DNA of 25,699 bases from assembly GCA_900555925.1 (NCBI GenBank), contig USMU01000018.1, positions 1-25,699 of the forward strand, written 5' to 3'. Shown here one piece after another: positions 1-8,006 of this stretch. The notes beneath the pieces were generated by a model. It was given only the letters and a program-made list of their open reading frames with translations. It was not told the DNA's origin and made no database searches. Each line of letters begins with the position of its first letter. The stretch's first letter is position 1. Origin of the DNA: an uncultured Clostridium sp. GTDB taxonomy: Bacteria; Bacillota; Clostridia; Christensenellales; Borkfalkiaceae. A program made the position numbers and the translations under genes.

Positions 1-69
1 GGGTATCTTTACACGGGACGCGTAAAGGCAGTCGCAGACGGCGCAAGAGAAGCCGGACTTAAATTCTGA
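1..69 (+). CDS. rplR: 50S ribosomal protein L18, 3' end only
   Basis: Only the last 22 codons are present; the gene begins upstream of the window. The visible tail ([20 protein letters not shown], then KF and a stop) is the characteristic L18 C-terminus. L18 binds 5S rRNA in the large subunit. It sits 14 nt before rpsE, the normal spc-operon order, and an AGGAG ribosome binding site for rpsE lies in the gap. Confidence 0.93.
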   Translation, partial: GYLYTGRVKAVADGAREAGLKF

Positions 70-83
70 GAGGAGAAACGACA

Positions 84-614
84 ATGGCAGACGAAAAAAG
101 AGAAAACAGAAGACCTCAGAGAAGACAGGCGGAGGACGACGGCCTGATTAAAAAGCTCATCGAGGTAAACCGCGTATCCAAGACGGTCAAGGGCGGCAAG
201 AACATGCGTTTTGCGGCGCTGGTCATCGTCGGAGACGGCGCGGGCAAAATCGGCGTGGGCACGGGAAAGGCGAAAGAAGTTCCCGAGGCAATCGAGAAAG
301 CTACTCTGCGGGCGAAAAAGAATATGATTTCCGTCGCGGTGGTGGATTCCACCATTCCTCATCAGGTAATCGGCAAATTCGGCCGCGGGGCAGTGCTCAT
401 GATGCCCGCCACGGAAGGTACCGGCGTTATCGCGGGCGGTCCCGTGCGTGCGGTCATGGAAGCGGTCGGAATCAAGAATATCAGAACGAAATCCCACGGC
501 ACACAGAACCCCGGCAACTGCGTAAAGGCAGCGGTCGCGGGCCTTGCCGAGCTGAAAACGGCGGAGCAGGTAGCTGCGCTGCGCGGCAAGAGCGTGGAAG
601 AAATTCTGGGTTAA
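84..614 (+). CDS. rpsE: 30S ribosomal protein S5
   Basis: The protein has 176 residues, slightly longer than the usual ~166 because of a charged N-terminal tail (about residues 1-20). The N-terminal double-stranded-RNA-binding-like domain is seen from [14 protein letters not shown] through [17 protein letters not shown], and the C-terminal domain includes [19 protein letters not shown] and [14 protein letters not shown]5 lies on the back of the small subunit at the mRNA entry and influences decoding accuracy. The ATG at 84 follows a strong AGAGGAG site. It is cotranscribed with rplR and rpmD. Confidence 0.97.
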   Translation: MADEKRENRRPQRRQAEDDGLIKKLIEVNRVSKTVKGGKNMRFAALVIVGDGAGKIGVGTGKAKEVPEAIEKATLRAKKNMISVAVVDSTIPHQVIGKFGRGAVLMMPATEGTGVIAGGPVRAVMEAVGIKNIRTKSHGTQNPGNCVKAAVAGLAELKTAEQVAALRGKSVEEILG

Positions 615-633
615 GGAACGGAGGACAGAGAAA

Positions 634-813
634 ATGGCAAAAATCAAAGTGACGCTCGTTAAGAGCACGATTGGCGAAGTAGCTGCCGTAAAGGGCACGG
701 TCGCGGCACTGGGCCTGAAAAAAATCCGTTCTTGCAGAGAACTCGAAGACACGCCCGCAATCCGCGGAATGCTCACGAAGGTGAAGCATCTCGTCAAAGT
801 AGAAAACATCTAA
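634..813 (+). CDS. rpmD: 50S ribosomal protein L30
   Basis: A 59-residue protein beginning [14 protein letters not shown] and ending [11 protein letters not shown], the normal length and pattern for bacterial L30 (beta-alpha-beta-alpha-beta fold, large subunit). The start at 634 follows an ACGGAGGA site, and the stop at 811-813 lies just before the rplO ribosome binding site. It fits exactly between rpsE and rplO, as in the standard spc operon. Confidence 0.96.
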   Translation: MAKIKVTLVKSTIGEVAAVKGTVAALGLKKIRSCRELEDTPAIRGMLTKVKHLVKVENI

Positions 814-824
814 GGAGCTTTATC

Positions 825-1271
825 ATGAGAATAGATACTCTTTCTCCCGCAGAGGGAGCAACAAGGCCCGCAAAGAGACTCGGCCGCGGTATCGGTTCGG
901 GGCTGGGCAAGACCTCCGGTAAAGGTCATAAAGGACAGTGGGCGCGTTCGGGCGGCGGCGTAAGGCCGGGCTTCGAAGGCGGCCAGATGCCGATTGCGCG
1001 CCGCGTACCCAAGAGAGGGTTTAACCATAACGGTAAAAAGGAATACGTCATCGTCAACCTTTCCGCGCTTTCGGAACTTCCCGAAGGAACGGTGGTCGAT
1101 TACGGATTCGTCATGGAAAACGGACTTGCGAAAGAAGTCAAGAATAATTGCGGACTCAAAGTTCTCGGAAACGGGGAACTGAAAGTCGCGCTCACCGTAA
1201 AGGCGGCGAAATTCTCCGCTTCCGCCAAAGAAGCAATCGAGGCGGCGAAGGGAACTGCGGAGACCCTTTAA
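825..1271 (+). CDS. rplO: 50S ribosomal protein L15
   Basis: The ATG at 825 is preceded by AAGGAGC and gives a 148-residue protein, typical for L15; a longer open frame upstream overlaps rpmD and is not the start. The N-terminal Gly/Arg/Lys-rich extension ([20 protein letters not shown]) penetrates 23S rRNA, and the globular part contains [19 protein letters not shown]15 is a late-assembly large-subunit protein. It is followed by an unusually long structured spacer before secY. Confidence 0.97.
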   Translation: MRIDTLSPAEGATRPAKRLGRGIGSGLGKTSGKGHKGQWARSGGGVRPGFEGGQMPIARRVPKRGFNHNGKKEYVIVNLSALSELPEGTVVDYGFVMENGLAKEVKNNCGLKVLGNGELKVALTVKAAKFSASAKEAIEAAKGTAETL

Positions 1272-1406
1272 TAAACAGGAGACGCGGAAGATTGCCTTTT
1301 CGGCGATTTTCCGTGATTCGCGTTTATTTCTCCTAAACCGCGTATGGCATACGCGGACGCTGTCGGACGGATTTCCGTCCGTAAAAACCCAATATCGGAG
1401 AAAAAA
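1272..1406 (+). promoter_or_regulatory. Structured rplO-secY spacer with nested inverted repeats
   Basis: This 135-nt spacer is long for the operon and full of secondary structure. AGGAGA at 1277-1282 can pair with TCTCCT at 1329-1334, with CGCGGAA inside pairing to TTCCG and CGCG segments. A palindrome CCGCGTATGGCATACGCGG lies at 1338-1356. A second perfect hairpin CGGACGGATTTCCGTCCG lies at 1364-1381, just upstream of the secY ribosome binding site (GGAG, 1397-1400). None is followed by a U-tract, so this reads as an mRNA processing, stability or translational-control element rather than a terminator. Its function is inferred. Confidence 0.5.
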
Positions 1407-2720
1407 ATGTTACAGACACTTATCAATGCTTTCAAGGTCAAGGATATCCGGCGAAAAGTATGGATGATGTTACTCCTGCTGCTGGTATTCCGCATTGGCT
1501 GTTATATTCCGGTTCCCGGACTGGACAGAGAGTTGTTTCAATCGAATTTCGGCGACGGGGGGAACGATTTCCTTACGCTGATGAGCAGTATCACGGGCGG
1601 CGCGCTCGCAAACGGTACGCTGTTCGCGCTGGGTATCGGGCCTTACATCAACGCATCCATTATCATGCAGCTGTTGTGCGTGGGGATTCCCCCGCTCGAA
1701 CGGCTCTCAAAGCAAGGGGAAGAGGGACAGAAAAAGATTTCTCAGTATACAAGATACCTCACCATTCTCCTCGCGGTGATTCAGTCTATCGGTATCATCG
1801 TCAATTTTGCCGGCGACAGCGGTTCCATTAAGACACAGCTCTTCTTTGACCAGACTTGGCTGGCAGGTTTATTCCTGACGGTCGTTTATACCGGCGGCGC
1901 GGTGCTCGTCATGTGGCTGGGCGAACGGATTACCGACTACGGCGTAGGCAACGGTCAGTCCATGATCATTTTCGTGGGTATCATCGCTACGGCGGGACAG
2001 GCGATTGTCAATAAGTTTGCGGAGATCCCCTCCAACCTCGATGCAATCTGGGAGCTCGTGGCTTTCGTGCTCGTGTGCGTGGTCATCTTCTTCGCAATCG
2101 TGTACGTGGATTTGTCCGAAAGAAAAGTTCCCGTACAGTATGCCAAGCAGATCAAGGGTAGAAAAATGTACGGCGGTCAGTCGTCGGTCATTCCGATTAG
2201 AATCGCCGGCAGTGGCGTCATGCCCCTCATCTTTGCGTTTTCCATCATCAGCTTCCCGCAGATGCTTGCCAGCTTGTTCTGGCCGGGCTCTGGATTTGAG
2301 ACTTGGTGGACGAGGTGGATGTCCGGTTCCTCGGATATTGCGGGCGGCCGTATCATCTACTCGGTGGTTCTCTGCATTTTGATTTTCGCATTCTCGTTCT
2401 TCTATGCGCAGATGCAGTTCAACCCGGAAGACGTATCCAAGAGCATTCAACAGAACGGCGGCTTTATTCAGGGTATTCGCCCCGGTAAAGCGACGGAGGC
2501 ATATCTCAAAAAGATTTCTAACCGCATCACGCTGTTCGGTGCCATCTATCTCTCGCTGGTCGCGTTCATTCCCTCTCTGGCGTTTGCCTGGGCGTCCATG
2601 GACCTCGTCAACGTGTTCTCCACGACGGGTATCCTGATCGTCGTCTCGGTGGCCATGGAGTTCGAAAAGCAGCTTCAAGCGCAGATGATGATGAAGAATT
2701 ATAAAGGCTTCTTAAAGTAA
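1407..2720 (+). CDS. secY: Protein translocase subunit SecY
   Basis: SecY is the channel core of the SecYEG translocon in the cytoplasmic membrane. The ATG at 1407 has GGAG six bases upstream and gives 437 residues with about ten hydrophobic helices. Family motifs are visible: RIGCYIPVPGLD near the first helix, the plug-region LTLMSSITGGAL, GIGPYINASIIMQLL, and the cytoplasmic-loop segments ERKVPVQYAKQIKGRKM and GGFIQGIRPGKATEAYL. An in-frame ATG at 1344 lies inside the palindromic spacer and lacks a ribosome binding site, so it was not used. Exported products of this window would pass through this channel. Confidence 0.97.
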   Translation: MLQTLINAFKVKDIRRKVWMMLLLLLVFRIGCYIPVPGLDRELFQSNFGDGGNDFLTLMSSITGGALANGTLFALGIGPYINASIIMQLLCVGIPPLERLSKQGEEGQKKISQYTRYLTILLAVIQSIGIIVNFAGDSGSIKTQLFFDQTWLAGLFLTVVYTGGAVLVMWLGERITDYGVGNGQSMIIFVGIIATAGQAIVNKFAEIPSNLDAIWELVAFVLVCVVIFFAIVYVDLSERKVPVQYAKQIKGRKMYGGQSSVIPIRIAGSGVMPLIFAFSIISFPQMLASLFWPGSGFETWWTRWMSGSSDIAGGRIIYSVVLCILIFAFSFFYAQMQFNPEDVSKSIQQNGGFIQGIRPGKATEAYLKKISNRITLFGAIYLSLVAFIPSLAFAWASMDLVNVFSTTGILIVVSVAMEFEKQLQAQMMMKNYKGFLK

Positions 2721-2757
2721 TTTCTGCCTTATCAGACAGACAATAAAATCTGACGGA

Positions 2758-2789
2758 GCGTTTTCCGTCTTTTATGGACGTGAAAACGC
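2758..2789 (+). promoter_or_regulatory. secY-adk intergenic hairpin
   Basis: GCGTTTTCCGTC (2758-2769) pairs with GACG-T-GAAAACGC (2777-2789), leaving one bulged T and a 7-nt loop. There is no U-tract, so termination is unlikely; it may mark a processing or stability site between secY and adk. Confidence 0.4.
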
Positions 2790-2821
2790 GACGTTGGCGG
2801 AAAAGAAGGGAGAATTTCAGC

Positions 2822-3454
2822 ATGAATATCATTTTACTCGGCGCCCCGGGCGCGGGTAAGGGCACGCAGGCGACGAAAATTTCCGACCGCTACGGCATGC
2901 CCCATATTTCCACGGGAGACATTTTCAGAGAGAACATCAAAAACGAAACGCCCATCGGTCTTTTGGCGAAGTCCTATACCGATAAAGGTCAGTTGGTTCC
3001 CGACGAAGTCACCTGCAAAATCGTGGAGGAGCGGCTCGGCCGCGAGGACTGCAAAAACGGCTATCTTTTGGACGGATTTCCCCGTACTATCGCGCAGGCG
3101 GAAGAGCTCGACAAGTTCGCAAAAATCGACGCGGTCGTGAATATCAATATCGACTTTTCCCTTTTGATGGATCGGCTGTGCGGCCGCCGCGTCTGCAAGG
3201 AGTGCGGCGAAAGCTACCACGTATCCACGCTTGGCGGCGAGACGAAATGCGTTCGTTGCGGCGGGGAGCTGTACCAGCGGAAGGACGACAATCCCGAAAC
3301 GGTGCAGAAGCGTCTGGATGTCTATAAAGCGCAGACGGCGCCCCTCATCGAGTACTATACGCGGAAGGGACTCATTCTCAATTTCACGGGCAGCGAAGCG
3401 CCCGCGGAAGTCCTGTTTGCGGAGGTCGCCGCGAAGCTCGACGAACTCAAATAA
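2822..3454 (+). CDS. adk: Adenylate kinase, zinc-LID type
   Basis: The enzyme interconverts ATP + AMP and 2 ADP in the cytoplasm. The protein has 210 residues, usual for the long form. The P-loop GAPGAGKGT is at residues 7-15, the AMP-binding segment STGDIFRENI at 30-39, and the DGFPRT motif at 84-89. The LID has four cysteines (125, 128, 143, 146) in CKEC and CVRC pairs, the structural zinc form common in Gram-positives. The ATG at 2822 follows AAGGGAG; an upstream in-frame ATG at 2774 falls in the hairpin and was rejected. It lies in the usual secY-adk-map order. Confidence 0.97.
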   Translation: MNIILLGAPGAGKGTQATKISDRYGMPHISTGDIFRENIKNETPIGLLAKSYTDKGQLVPDEVTCKIVEERLGREDCKNGYLLDGFPRTIAQAEELDKFAKIDAVVNINIDFSLLMDRLCGRRVCKECGESYHVSTLGGETKCVRCGGELYQRKDDNPETVQKRLDVYKAQTAPLIEYYTRKGLILNFTGSEAPAEVLFAEVAAKLDELK

Positions 3455-3456
3455 TT

Positions 3457-4203
3457 ATGATTCACGTAAAGAGCGAAAGCGAAATCAATCTGATGCGGGA
3501 GCCCTGCAAAATCGTCCATGACACGCTGGAATTCGTCGGCTCGAAAATCAAGGCGGGCATGAGCACCAAGGAAGTGGACGAACTGGTAGAACGGTATATC
3601 CGTTCGGCGGGGGCATACCCTTCGTGTCTCGGTTACGGCGGATTTCCCGCTTCGGCGTGCGTCTCGGTGAACGACATGGTCGTGCACGGGATTCCCGACG
3701 ACGAGACGATTTTGAGAGACGGAGATATCGTTTCGGTAGACCTTTGCGCCTACAAGAACGGTTTTCACGGCGATGCGGCGCGGACGTTTTGCATTGGCGA
3801 AGTCGCACCGGAGGTCAAACAGCTCGTCAAGGTCACGGAGGAATGTTTCTTCAAGGGCATCGAGGGGTTGAGAGCGGGAACGCCGCTCTACGATATCGGA
3901 TACAGGGTGCAGACCTATGCGGAATCTTTCGGGTACGGCGTCATACGTTCGTATACGGGGCACGGTATCGGCAGGGAGATGCACGAGGATCCGTCCGTTC
4001 CCAATTTCGGGAAGCAGGGCACGGGAGTGCGGCTCAGAGCCGGCACGGTCATCTGTATCGAGCCGATGATAGCGATGGGAAGCTATCGCACGCGGCTTTT
4101 AAACGACGATTGGGGCGCGGTGACGGTGGACGGAAAGCCCGCGGCGCATTACGAAAACACGTTGGTAATCCGCGAAGACGGAGTGGAAATCCTGACCCTT
4201 TGA
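3457..4203 (+). CDS. map: Methionine aminopeptidase, type I
   Basis: The enzyme removes the initiator methionine from nascent proteins. The protein has 248 residues. The pita-bread fold ligands are all visible: catalytic H78 in HGIP, metal ligands D95 (VSVDL), D106 (FHGDAA), H169 (GHGIG), E202 (CIEPM) and E233 (HYENT). The ATG comes two bases after the adk stop with no clear Shine-Dalgarno, so translation is probably coupled to adk. There is no N-terminal zinc-finger or SH3-binding extension. Confidence 0.97.
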   Translation: MIHVKSESEINLMREPCKIVHDTLEFVGSKIKAGMSTKEVDELVERYIRSAGAYPSCLGYGGFPASACVSVNDMVVHGIPDDETILRDGDIVSVDLCAYKNGFHGDAARTFCIGEVAPEVKQLVKVTEECFFKGIEGLRAGTPLYDIGYRVQTYAESFGYGVIRSYTGHGIGREMHEDPSVPNFGKQGTGVRLRAGTVICIEPMIAMGSYRTRLLNDDWGAVTVDGKPAAHYENTLVIREDGVEILTL

Positions 4204-4246
4204 CGGGTAGCGTAGAACATAATAAAAAAATTCGGAGGGAGTTTTT

Positions 4247-4468
4247 GTGTCCAAAGACGACGTAATCGAAGCGGAGGGTAAAGTAATCGAAGCGCTGCCC
4301 AACGCGACATTCAAGGTGCAGCTTTCCAACGGCCATACGATCACGGCGTATATTTCCGGCAAGCTGAGAATGAACTATATCAGAATCATCGAAGGCGACA
4401 ACGTAAAGCTGGAAATGAGTCCGTACGATTTGACGAAAGGAAGAATCACCTGGCGCAGCAAGTCCTGA
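4247..4468 (+). CDS. infA: Translation initiation factor IF-1
   Basis: A 73-residue single OB-fold protein ([18 protein letters not shown] at the start, GRITWRSKS at the end) that binds the ribosomal A site during initiation. The start codon is GTG at 4247, preceded by CGGAGGGAG at a good distance; no in-frame ATG exists near it. It lies between map and rpmJ as in most Bacillota. The KOW-domain gene often found before infA in Clostridia is absent here. Confidence 0.96.
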   Translation: MSKDDVIEAEGKVIEALPNATFKVQLSNGHTITAYISGKLRMNYIRIIEGDNVKLEMSPYDLTKGRITWRSKS

Positions 4469-4520
4469 GAGGGCGCCTGCGCATAAACGCAAAAAGCATT
4501 ATAAAACAAGGAGAAAAACA

Positions 4521-4637
4521 ATGAAAGTCAGACCTTCTGTAAAACCTATGTGCGACAAGTGCAAAGTCATCAAAAGAAACGGCAGAGTCATGGTAATTTG
4601 TTCCAAAAACAAGAGCCATAAACAGAGACAAGGCTGA
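4521..4637 (+). CDS. rpmJ: 50S ribosomal protein L36, zinc-binding form
   Basis: A 38-residue protein, [20 protein letters not shown] and onward, of standard length. C11, C14, C27 and H33 form the zinc ribbon of the C+ type of L36. A CAAGGAG site precedes the ATG at 4521. It is the last gene before a terminator that begins two bases after its stop codon. Confidence 0.96.
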   Translation: MKVRPSVKPMCDKCKVIKRNGRVMVICSKNKSHKQRQG

Positions 4638-4638
4638 T

Positions 4639-4666
4639 AAAAACGCTTGACAGTCGGGCGTTTTTT
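4639..4666 (+). terminator. Intrinsic terminator after rpmJ
   Basis: AAAAACGC (4639-4646) pairs with GCGTTTTT (4658-4665). The inner TTGAC and GTCGG segments extend the stem with G-U pairs, and the T-run reaches 4666. It starts right after the rpmJ stop. The -35 box of the next promoter (TTGACA, 4647-4652) sits inside the hairpin. Confidence 0.7.
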
Positions 4667-4676
4667 GTGGTATAAT
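4647..4676 (+). promoter_or_regulatory. Strong sigma-A promoter for rpsM-rplQ
   Basis: A consensus TTGACA (4647-4652) and TATAAT (4671-4676) are separated by 18 bp, with TGG just before the -10 giving an extended -10 element. It would start transcription near 4683, about 250 nt before rpsM. It separates the alpha operon from the spc operon at the transcription level. Confidence 0.88.
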
Positions 4677-4682
4677 TTTTTT

Positions 4683-4934
4683 ATGCGACTGAAAAACGGG
4701 ACGAGCACCCGTCACGGCCGCCGATACGGGTAAAAATAGCGTAAATGGAACTGAATTTCCGTAAAAAATTACGGAAACTCAGTTTTGTTGCGTCTCAAAA
4801 AACAGGGCGGCGAAACGCATCGAAAACAATACAATGGCGCCGCGGGGCATTTTCCACTGCCCGCCGCGGGACATTCGTTCAAGATAGATTAAAATAAAAC
4901 ACACCCAATTACATTAACGGAGGTTATAAATCAA
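4683..4934 (+). promoter_or_regulatory. Structured 5' leader of the rpsM operon, possible attenuator
   Basis: This roughly 250-nt untranslated leader contains no gene. CCCGT at 4708-4712 can pair either with ACGGG upstream (4696-4700) or with ACGGG downstream (4726-4730), two mutually exclusive hairpins. A long near-perfect stem follows (AACTGA-A-TTTCCGTAA at 4749-4764 against TTACGGAAA-C-TCAGTT at 4769-4784) and runs into TTTTGTTG, resembling an intrinsic terminator. A GC-rich stem lies at 4840-4869 (CCGCGGGGCA against TGCC-CG-CCGCGG). The layout suits autoregulation by an operon protein such as S4; that is inference, and I do not recognise a known leader class. Confidence 0.5.
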
Positions 4935-5303
4935 ATGGCACGTATTGCCGGTGTAGATTTACCCAGAGAAAAGAGAGTAGAAATCGGTCTCACCTATATT
5001 TACGGCATCGGTCTGACGACGTCGAAGAAGATCCTCGCCGCGACGGGTATCAATCCCGATACGAGAGTGAAGGACCTCGACGAAAACGACGTATCCAAAC
5101 TCAGAGAATATATCGACCATAATGTCCGCGTGGAGGGCGAACTTCGCAGCGAAGTGTCGCTCAATATCAAGCGCCTGATGGAAATCGGCTGCTATCGCGG
5201 AATCCGCCACAGAAAGGGCCTGCCCGTCCGCGGACAGAGCACGAAGAGAAACGCCCGCACCCGCAAGGGTCCCGCGCGCGCGATCGCCGGAAAGAAGAAG
5301 TAA
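4935..5303 (+). CDS. rpsM: 30S ribosomal protein S13
   Basis: A 122-residue S13 beginning [20 protein letters not shown], with the helix-two-turn-helix segment [13 protein letters not shown] and the C-terminal [19 protein letters not shown] tail that reaches toward tRNA. It sits in the head of the small subunit. The start follows CGGAGGT. It is the first gene of the unit driven by the promoter at 4647-4676. Confidence 0.97.
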   Translation: MARIAGVDLPREKRVEIGLTYIYGIGLTTSKKILAATGINPDTRVKDLDENDVSKLREYIDHNVRVEGELRSEVSLNIKRLMEIGCYRGIRHRKGLPVRGQSTKRNARTRKGPARAIAGKKK

Positions 5304-5325
5304 TCCAAGGAGGAGATAGAGCATT

Positions 5326-5733
5326 ATGGCAGACAATAAAAACGCAAAAAAGACGTCGGCTCCTCGCAAGCGCAAGGAACTGAAAAAAGTCGATAAAGGA
5401 CAGGTGCACATTCAGTCCACCTTCAACAATACGCTGGTGACGATCACGGACATGAGCGGCAACGCGGTATCTTGGTCCAGCGCAGGCTCTTTGGGATATA
5501 AGGGCAGCCGTAAGGGCACTCCGTTCGCGGCGCAGATGGCTACGGAAACGGCGGCAAAGGCAGCGAAGGAACACGGCCTCAGAAGCGTAGAAGTGTACGT
5601 CAAGGGTCCCGGTGCGGGCAGAGAATCCGCGATTCGCGCGCTCGCCGCATGCGATCTGGAAATCACTTTGATTTCGGACGTTTCCCCCATTCCTCACAAC
5701 GGTTGCAGACCGCCTAAGCGTCGTAGAGTTTAA
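5326..5733 (+). CDS. rpsK: 30S ribosomal protein S11
   Basis: A 135-residue S11 with a lysine-rich N-terminus, then [32 protein letters not shown], and the C-terminal signature [20 protein letters not shown]. It forms part of the platform near the mRNA exit. An AAGGAGG site lies upstream. It follows rpsM by 22 nt. Confidence 0.97.
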   Translation: MADNKNAKKTSAPRKRKELKKVDKGQVHIQSTFNNTLVTITDMSGNAVSWSSAGSLGYKGSRKGTPFAAQMATETAAKAAKEHGLRSVEVYVKGPGAGRESAIRALAACDLEITLISDVSPIPHNGCRPPKRRRV

Positions 5734-5753
5734 TAGGAGGCTAAAAGAGTATT

Positions 5754-6380
5754 ATGGCAGTATACAGAGAAGCAAAATGCAAACTTTGCAGAAGAGAAGG
5801 CGCGAAGCTTTTTCTGAAAGGCGATAAATGCTATATGGAGAAATGCCCCTTCAATAAGCGTCCGGTTGCTCCCGGTCAGCACGGCGCGGACAGAAAGAAG
5901 GTTTCCGAATACGGATTGCAGCTCCGCGAAAAACAGAAGACGAAGAGAATCTACGGCGTCCAGGAAGGACAGTTCAGAAAGTATTACGAGATGGCGGACC
6001 GCATGAAGGGCGTCACCGGCGAAAACATGCTTTCGCTGTTGGAAAGAAGACTGGACAACGTCGTGTTCAGAATGGGCATCGCTCCTTCGAGGACGCTGGC
6101 TCGCCAGATCGTCAATCACGCGCATCTTTCCGTCAACGGAAAGACCGTCACCATTCCTTCCTACATCGTGAAGGCCGGCGACGTGGTCGCGATAAAGGAA
6201 AACAGAAAGGGCAACAAATATTTTACGGCGCTCAAAGAAACGAAGGCAGGCTCCAATATGCCCAAGTGGGTTGAGTTCGACAGAGAAAAACTTGAAGGAA
6301 AGGTATTAGCGCTCCCGACGAGAGAAGATATCGACAGCCAGATTGCGGAGCATATGATTGTCGAGTTGTACTCCAAATAA
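5754..6380 (+). CDS. rpsD: 30S ribosomal protein S4, zinc-binding form
   Basis: A 208-residue primary 16S rRNA binder. Four cysteines near the N-terminus (C9, C12, C26, C31) form the zinc site of C+ S4. The S4 RNA-binding domain is seen around residues 98-155 (RRLDNVVFRMGIAPSRTLAR, then HLSVNGKTV). Its place between rpsK and rpoA is typical of Clostridia, while in Bacillus rpsD stands alone. S4 is a known autoregulator in several bacteria and is a natural candidate ligand for the upstream leader. Confidence 0.97.
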   Translation: MAVYREAKCKLCRREGAKLFLKGDKCYMEKCPFNKRPVAPGQHGADRKKVSEYGLQLREKQKTKRIYGVQEGQFRKYYEMADRMKGVTGENMLSLLERRLDNVVFRMGIAPSRTLARQIVNHAHLSVNGKTVTIPSYIVKAGDVVAIKENRKGNKYFTALKETKAGSNMPKWVEFDREKLEGKVLALPTREDIDSQIAEHMIVELYSK

Positions 6381-6405
6381 TCGAACCGAATAAGGAGGTT
6401 GCATA

Positions 6406-7356
6406 ATGATCGAAATGGATATGCCCAAACTCGAAGTACTCGAAAACGACGATTTCTATGCGAAAGTCGTGTGCGAGCCCTTGGAGAAAGGTTTCGGTCT
6501 TACAATAGGAAACTGCCTTAGAAGAATCTTGCTTTCCGCTCTGCCCGGCGCGGCGGTGGAAGGGATCAAATTTCTGGACGGCAGCGTAAAGCACGAGTTT
6601 TCCGCCGTCGCAGGCATCAAAGAGGACGTCACGGAAATCATCCTCAACTTAAAATCGCTTGCCATCAAAACGAAGGTCGTTGATAAAGACTATGAAAAGG
6701 TTCTGCATATCTATAAAGAGGGCCCTGCCGAGCTCAAAGGCGAGGACCTCAACGTAGACGCTGAAATCGAGATCGTGAATAAGGATCAGTATATCTGTAC
6801 GATCGACGAAGGCGGGAAGTTCGATGTAGAGTTGACCATAGGCCGCGGCCGCGGTTATAAGCCCGCGAAAGAGAATAAACAGCCCGTCGTCGATTATATT
6901 GCAGTCGACTCGATTTATACGCCCGTGCAGAAGGTGAATTACACGGTCGAACCCACGCGCGTGGGGCAGGCGGTCGACTATGATAAGTTGACGCTCGAAG
7001 TCTGGACGGACGGAACGTTTTCCGGCAAGGAAATCATTTCTCTGGCCGCGAAGATCATGCAGGATCATATCAGTTTGTTCGTCAATCTTTCCGAGACGAT
7101 CAAGGGCATGGATATCCTTGTCAAGACGGAGGACGACAAACAGCAGCAGGTTCTCAAAATGGCAATCGAGGAGATGGATCTTTCCGTCCGCTCGTACAAC
7201 TGCTTGAAGAGAGCAAATATTCATACGGTAGAAGATTTAACCAAGAAGACGGAAGACGATATGCTTAAAGTGAGAAATCTCGGCAGAAAATCTCTGGACG
7301 AAGTCATTCAGAAATTGGAGTCTTACGGTCTGTCATTAAATAAACAGGAGGATTAA
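6406..7356 (+). CDS. rpoA: RNA polymerase alpha subunit
   Basis: A 316-residue alpha subunit. The N-terminal dimerisation domain shows EPLEKGFGLTIGNCLRRILL and LPGAAVEGIKFLDG; the C-terminal DNA- and activator-contacting domain shows LDLSVRSYNCL-like helices, RANIHTVEDL and VRNLGRKSLDEV. Alpha nucleates core polymerase assembly. The start at 6406 follows AAGGAGGT. The rplQ ribosome binding site is embedded in its last codons. Confidence 0.98.
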   Translation: MIEMDMPKLEVLENDDFYAKVVCEPLEKGFGLTIGNCLRRILLSALPGAAVEGIKFLDGSVKHEFSAVAGIKEDVTEIILNLKSLAIKTKVVDKDYEKVLHIYKEGPAELKGEDLNVDAEIEIVNKDQYICTIDEGGKFDVELTIGRGRGYKPAKENKQPVVDYIAVDSIYTPVQKVNYTVEPTRVGQAVDYDKLTLEVWTDGTFSGKEIISLAAKIMQDHISLFVNLSETIKGMDILVKTEDDKQQQVLKMAIEEMDLSVRSYNCLKRANIHTVEDLTKKTEDDMLKVRNLGRKSLDEVIQKLESYGLSLNKQED

Positions 7357-7360
7357 AATT

Positions 7361-7867
7361 ATGCCCGGTAAATTGGGAAGAACTTCCAAAGAGAGAGCGG
7401 CGCTTTTGAGAAACCAGGCGTCCCAGCTGCTTTGGTACGGCAAAATCGAAACGACCGCCGCAAAAGCCAAAGAACTGAAATCTTATGTTGAAAAATTGAT
7501 TACCAAAGCCGTCAACACCTATGACGACAATATCGAATTCGAAGTGACCGAGAAAGATAAAAAAGGCAAAGAAATAAAAGTCACGAATATCAAGGACGGT
7601 CCCAAGAAACTTGCGGCTCGCCGCGCGATTATGGCAAAGACCTATGATTTGCAGGAAATCAAGGGCTTCAACGAAAAGAAGAGCGCGTACAAAGCGAGAA
7701 CGGCGGACGTGCAGCACCCGTTAATGGATAAACTCTTCAACGAGCTGGCACCCAAGTATGCGGCGAGGAAGGAAGAGAAAGGCCAGGGCGGCGGATATAC
7801 GAGAATTTATCTTCTCGGCGAGCGCCGCGGCGATGCGGCGGAGACCGCTATCATCGAGTTGGTTTAA
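7361..7867 (+). CDS. rplQ: 50S ribosomal protein L17, extended form
   Basis: The start PGKLGRTSKERAALLRNQAS and the end GYTRIYLLGERRGDAAETAI identify L17. At 168 residues it is about 45-50 longer than the common bacterial form. The extra residues fall mainly at 51-82 (charged, with EKDKKGKEIKV) and 98-118 (KGFNEKKSAYKARTADVQ), inside the otherwise conserved core. The frame is continuous and there is no sign of error. It ends the alpha operon four bases downstream of rpoA. The ecfA/ecfT/truA genes that commonly follow in Bacillota are absent. Confidence 0.95.
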   Translation: MPGKLGRTSKERAALLRNQASQLLWYGKIETTAAKAKELKSYVEKLITKAVNTYDDNIEFEVTEKDKKGKEIKVTNIKDGPKKLAARRAIMAKTYDLQEIKGFNEKKSAYKARTADVQHPLMDKLFNELAPKYAARKEEKGQGGGYTRIYLLGERRGDAAETAIIELV

Positions 7868-7962
7868 TCCAATCCAACGAACTTATTTGAATCCGATATT
7901 CGATAAAAATTGAATCGCTTATTTCGAATGAAACGAATATCTGTCTCTGATTTTTGAAAATC

Positions 7963-8006
7963 AAAAGCCGCCCCTTTCAGAAGTCCGAAAGGGGCGGCTG
8001 TGTTTT
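7963..8006. terminator. Bidirectional terminator after rplQ
   Basis: AGCCGCCCCTTTC (7966-7978) pairs perfectly with GAAAGGGGCGGCT (7987-7999) around an 8-nt loop. On + it is followed by GTGTTTT; on - the stem is followed by TTTTGATTTT, a better U-tract. It can close rplQ and the convergent minus-strand gene ending at 8005. The 95 nt before it carry only short inverted repeats, for example GATATTCG at 7895 against CGAATATC at 7934. Confidence 0.85.
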
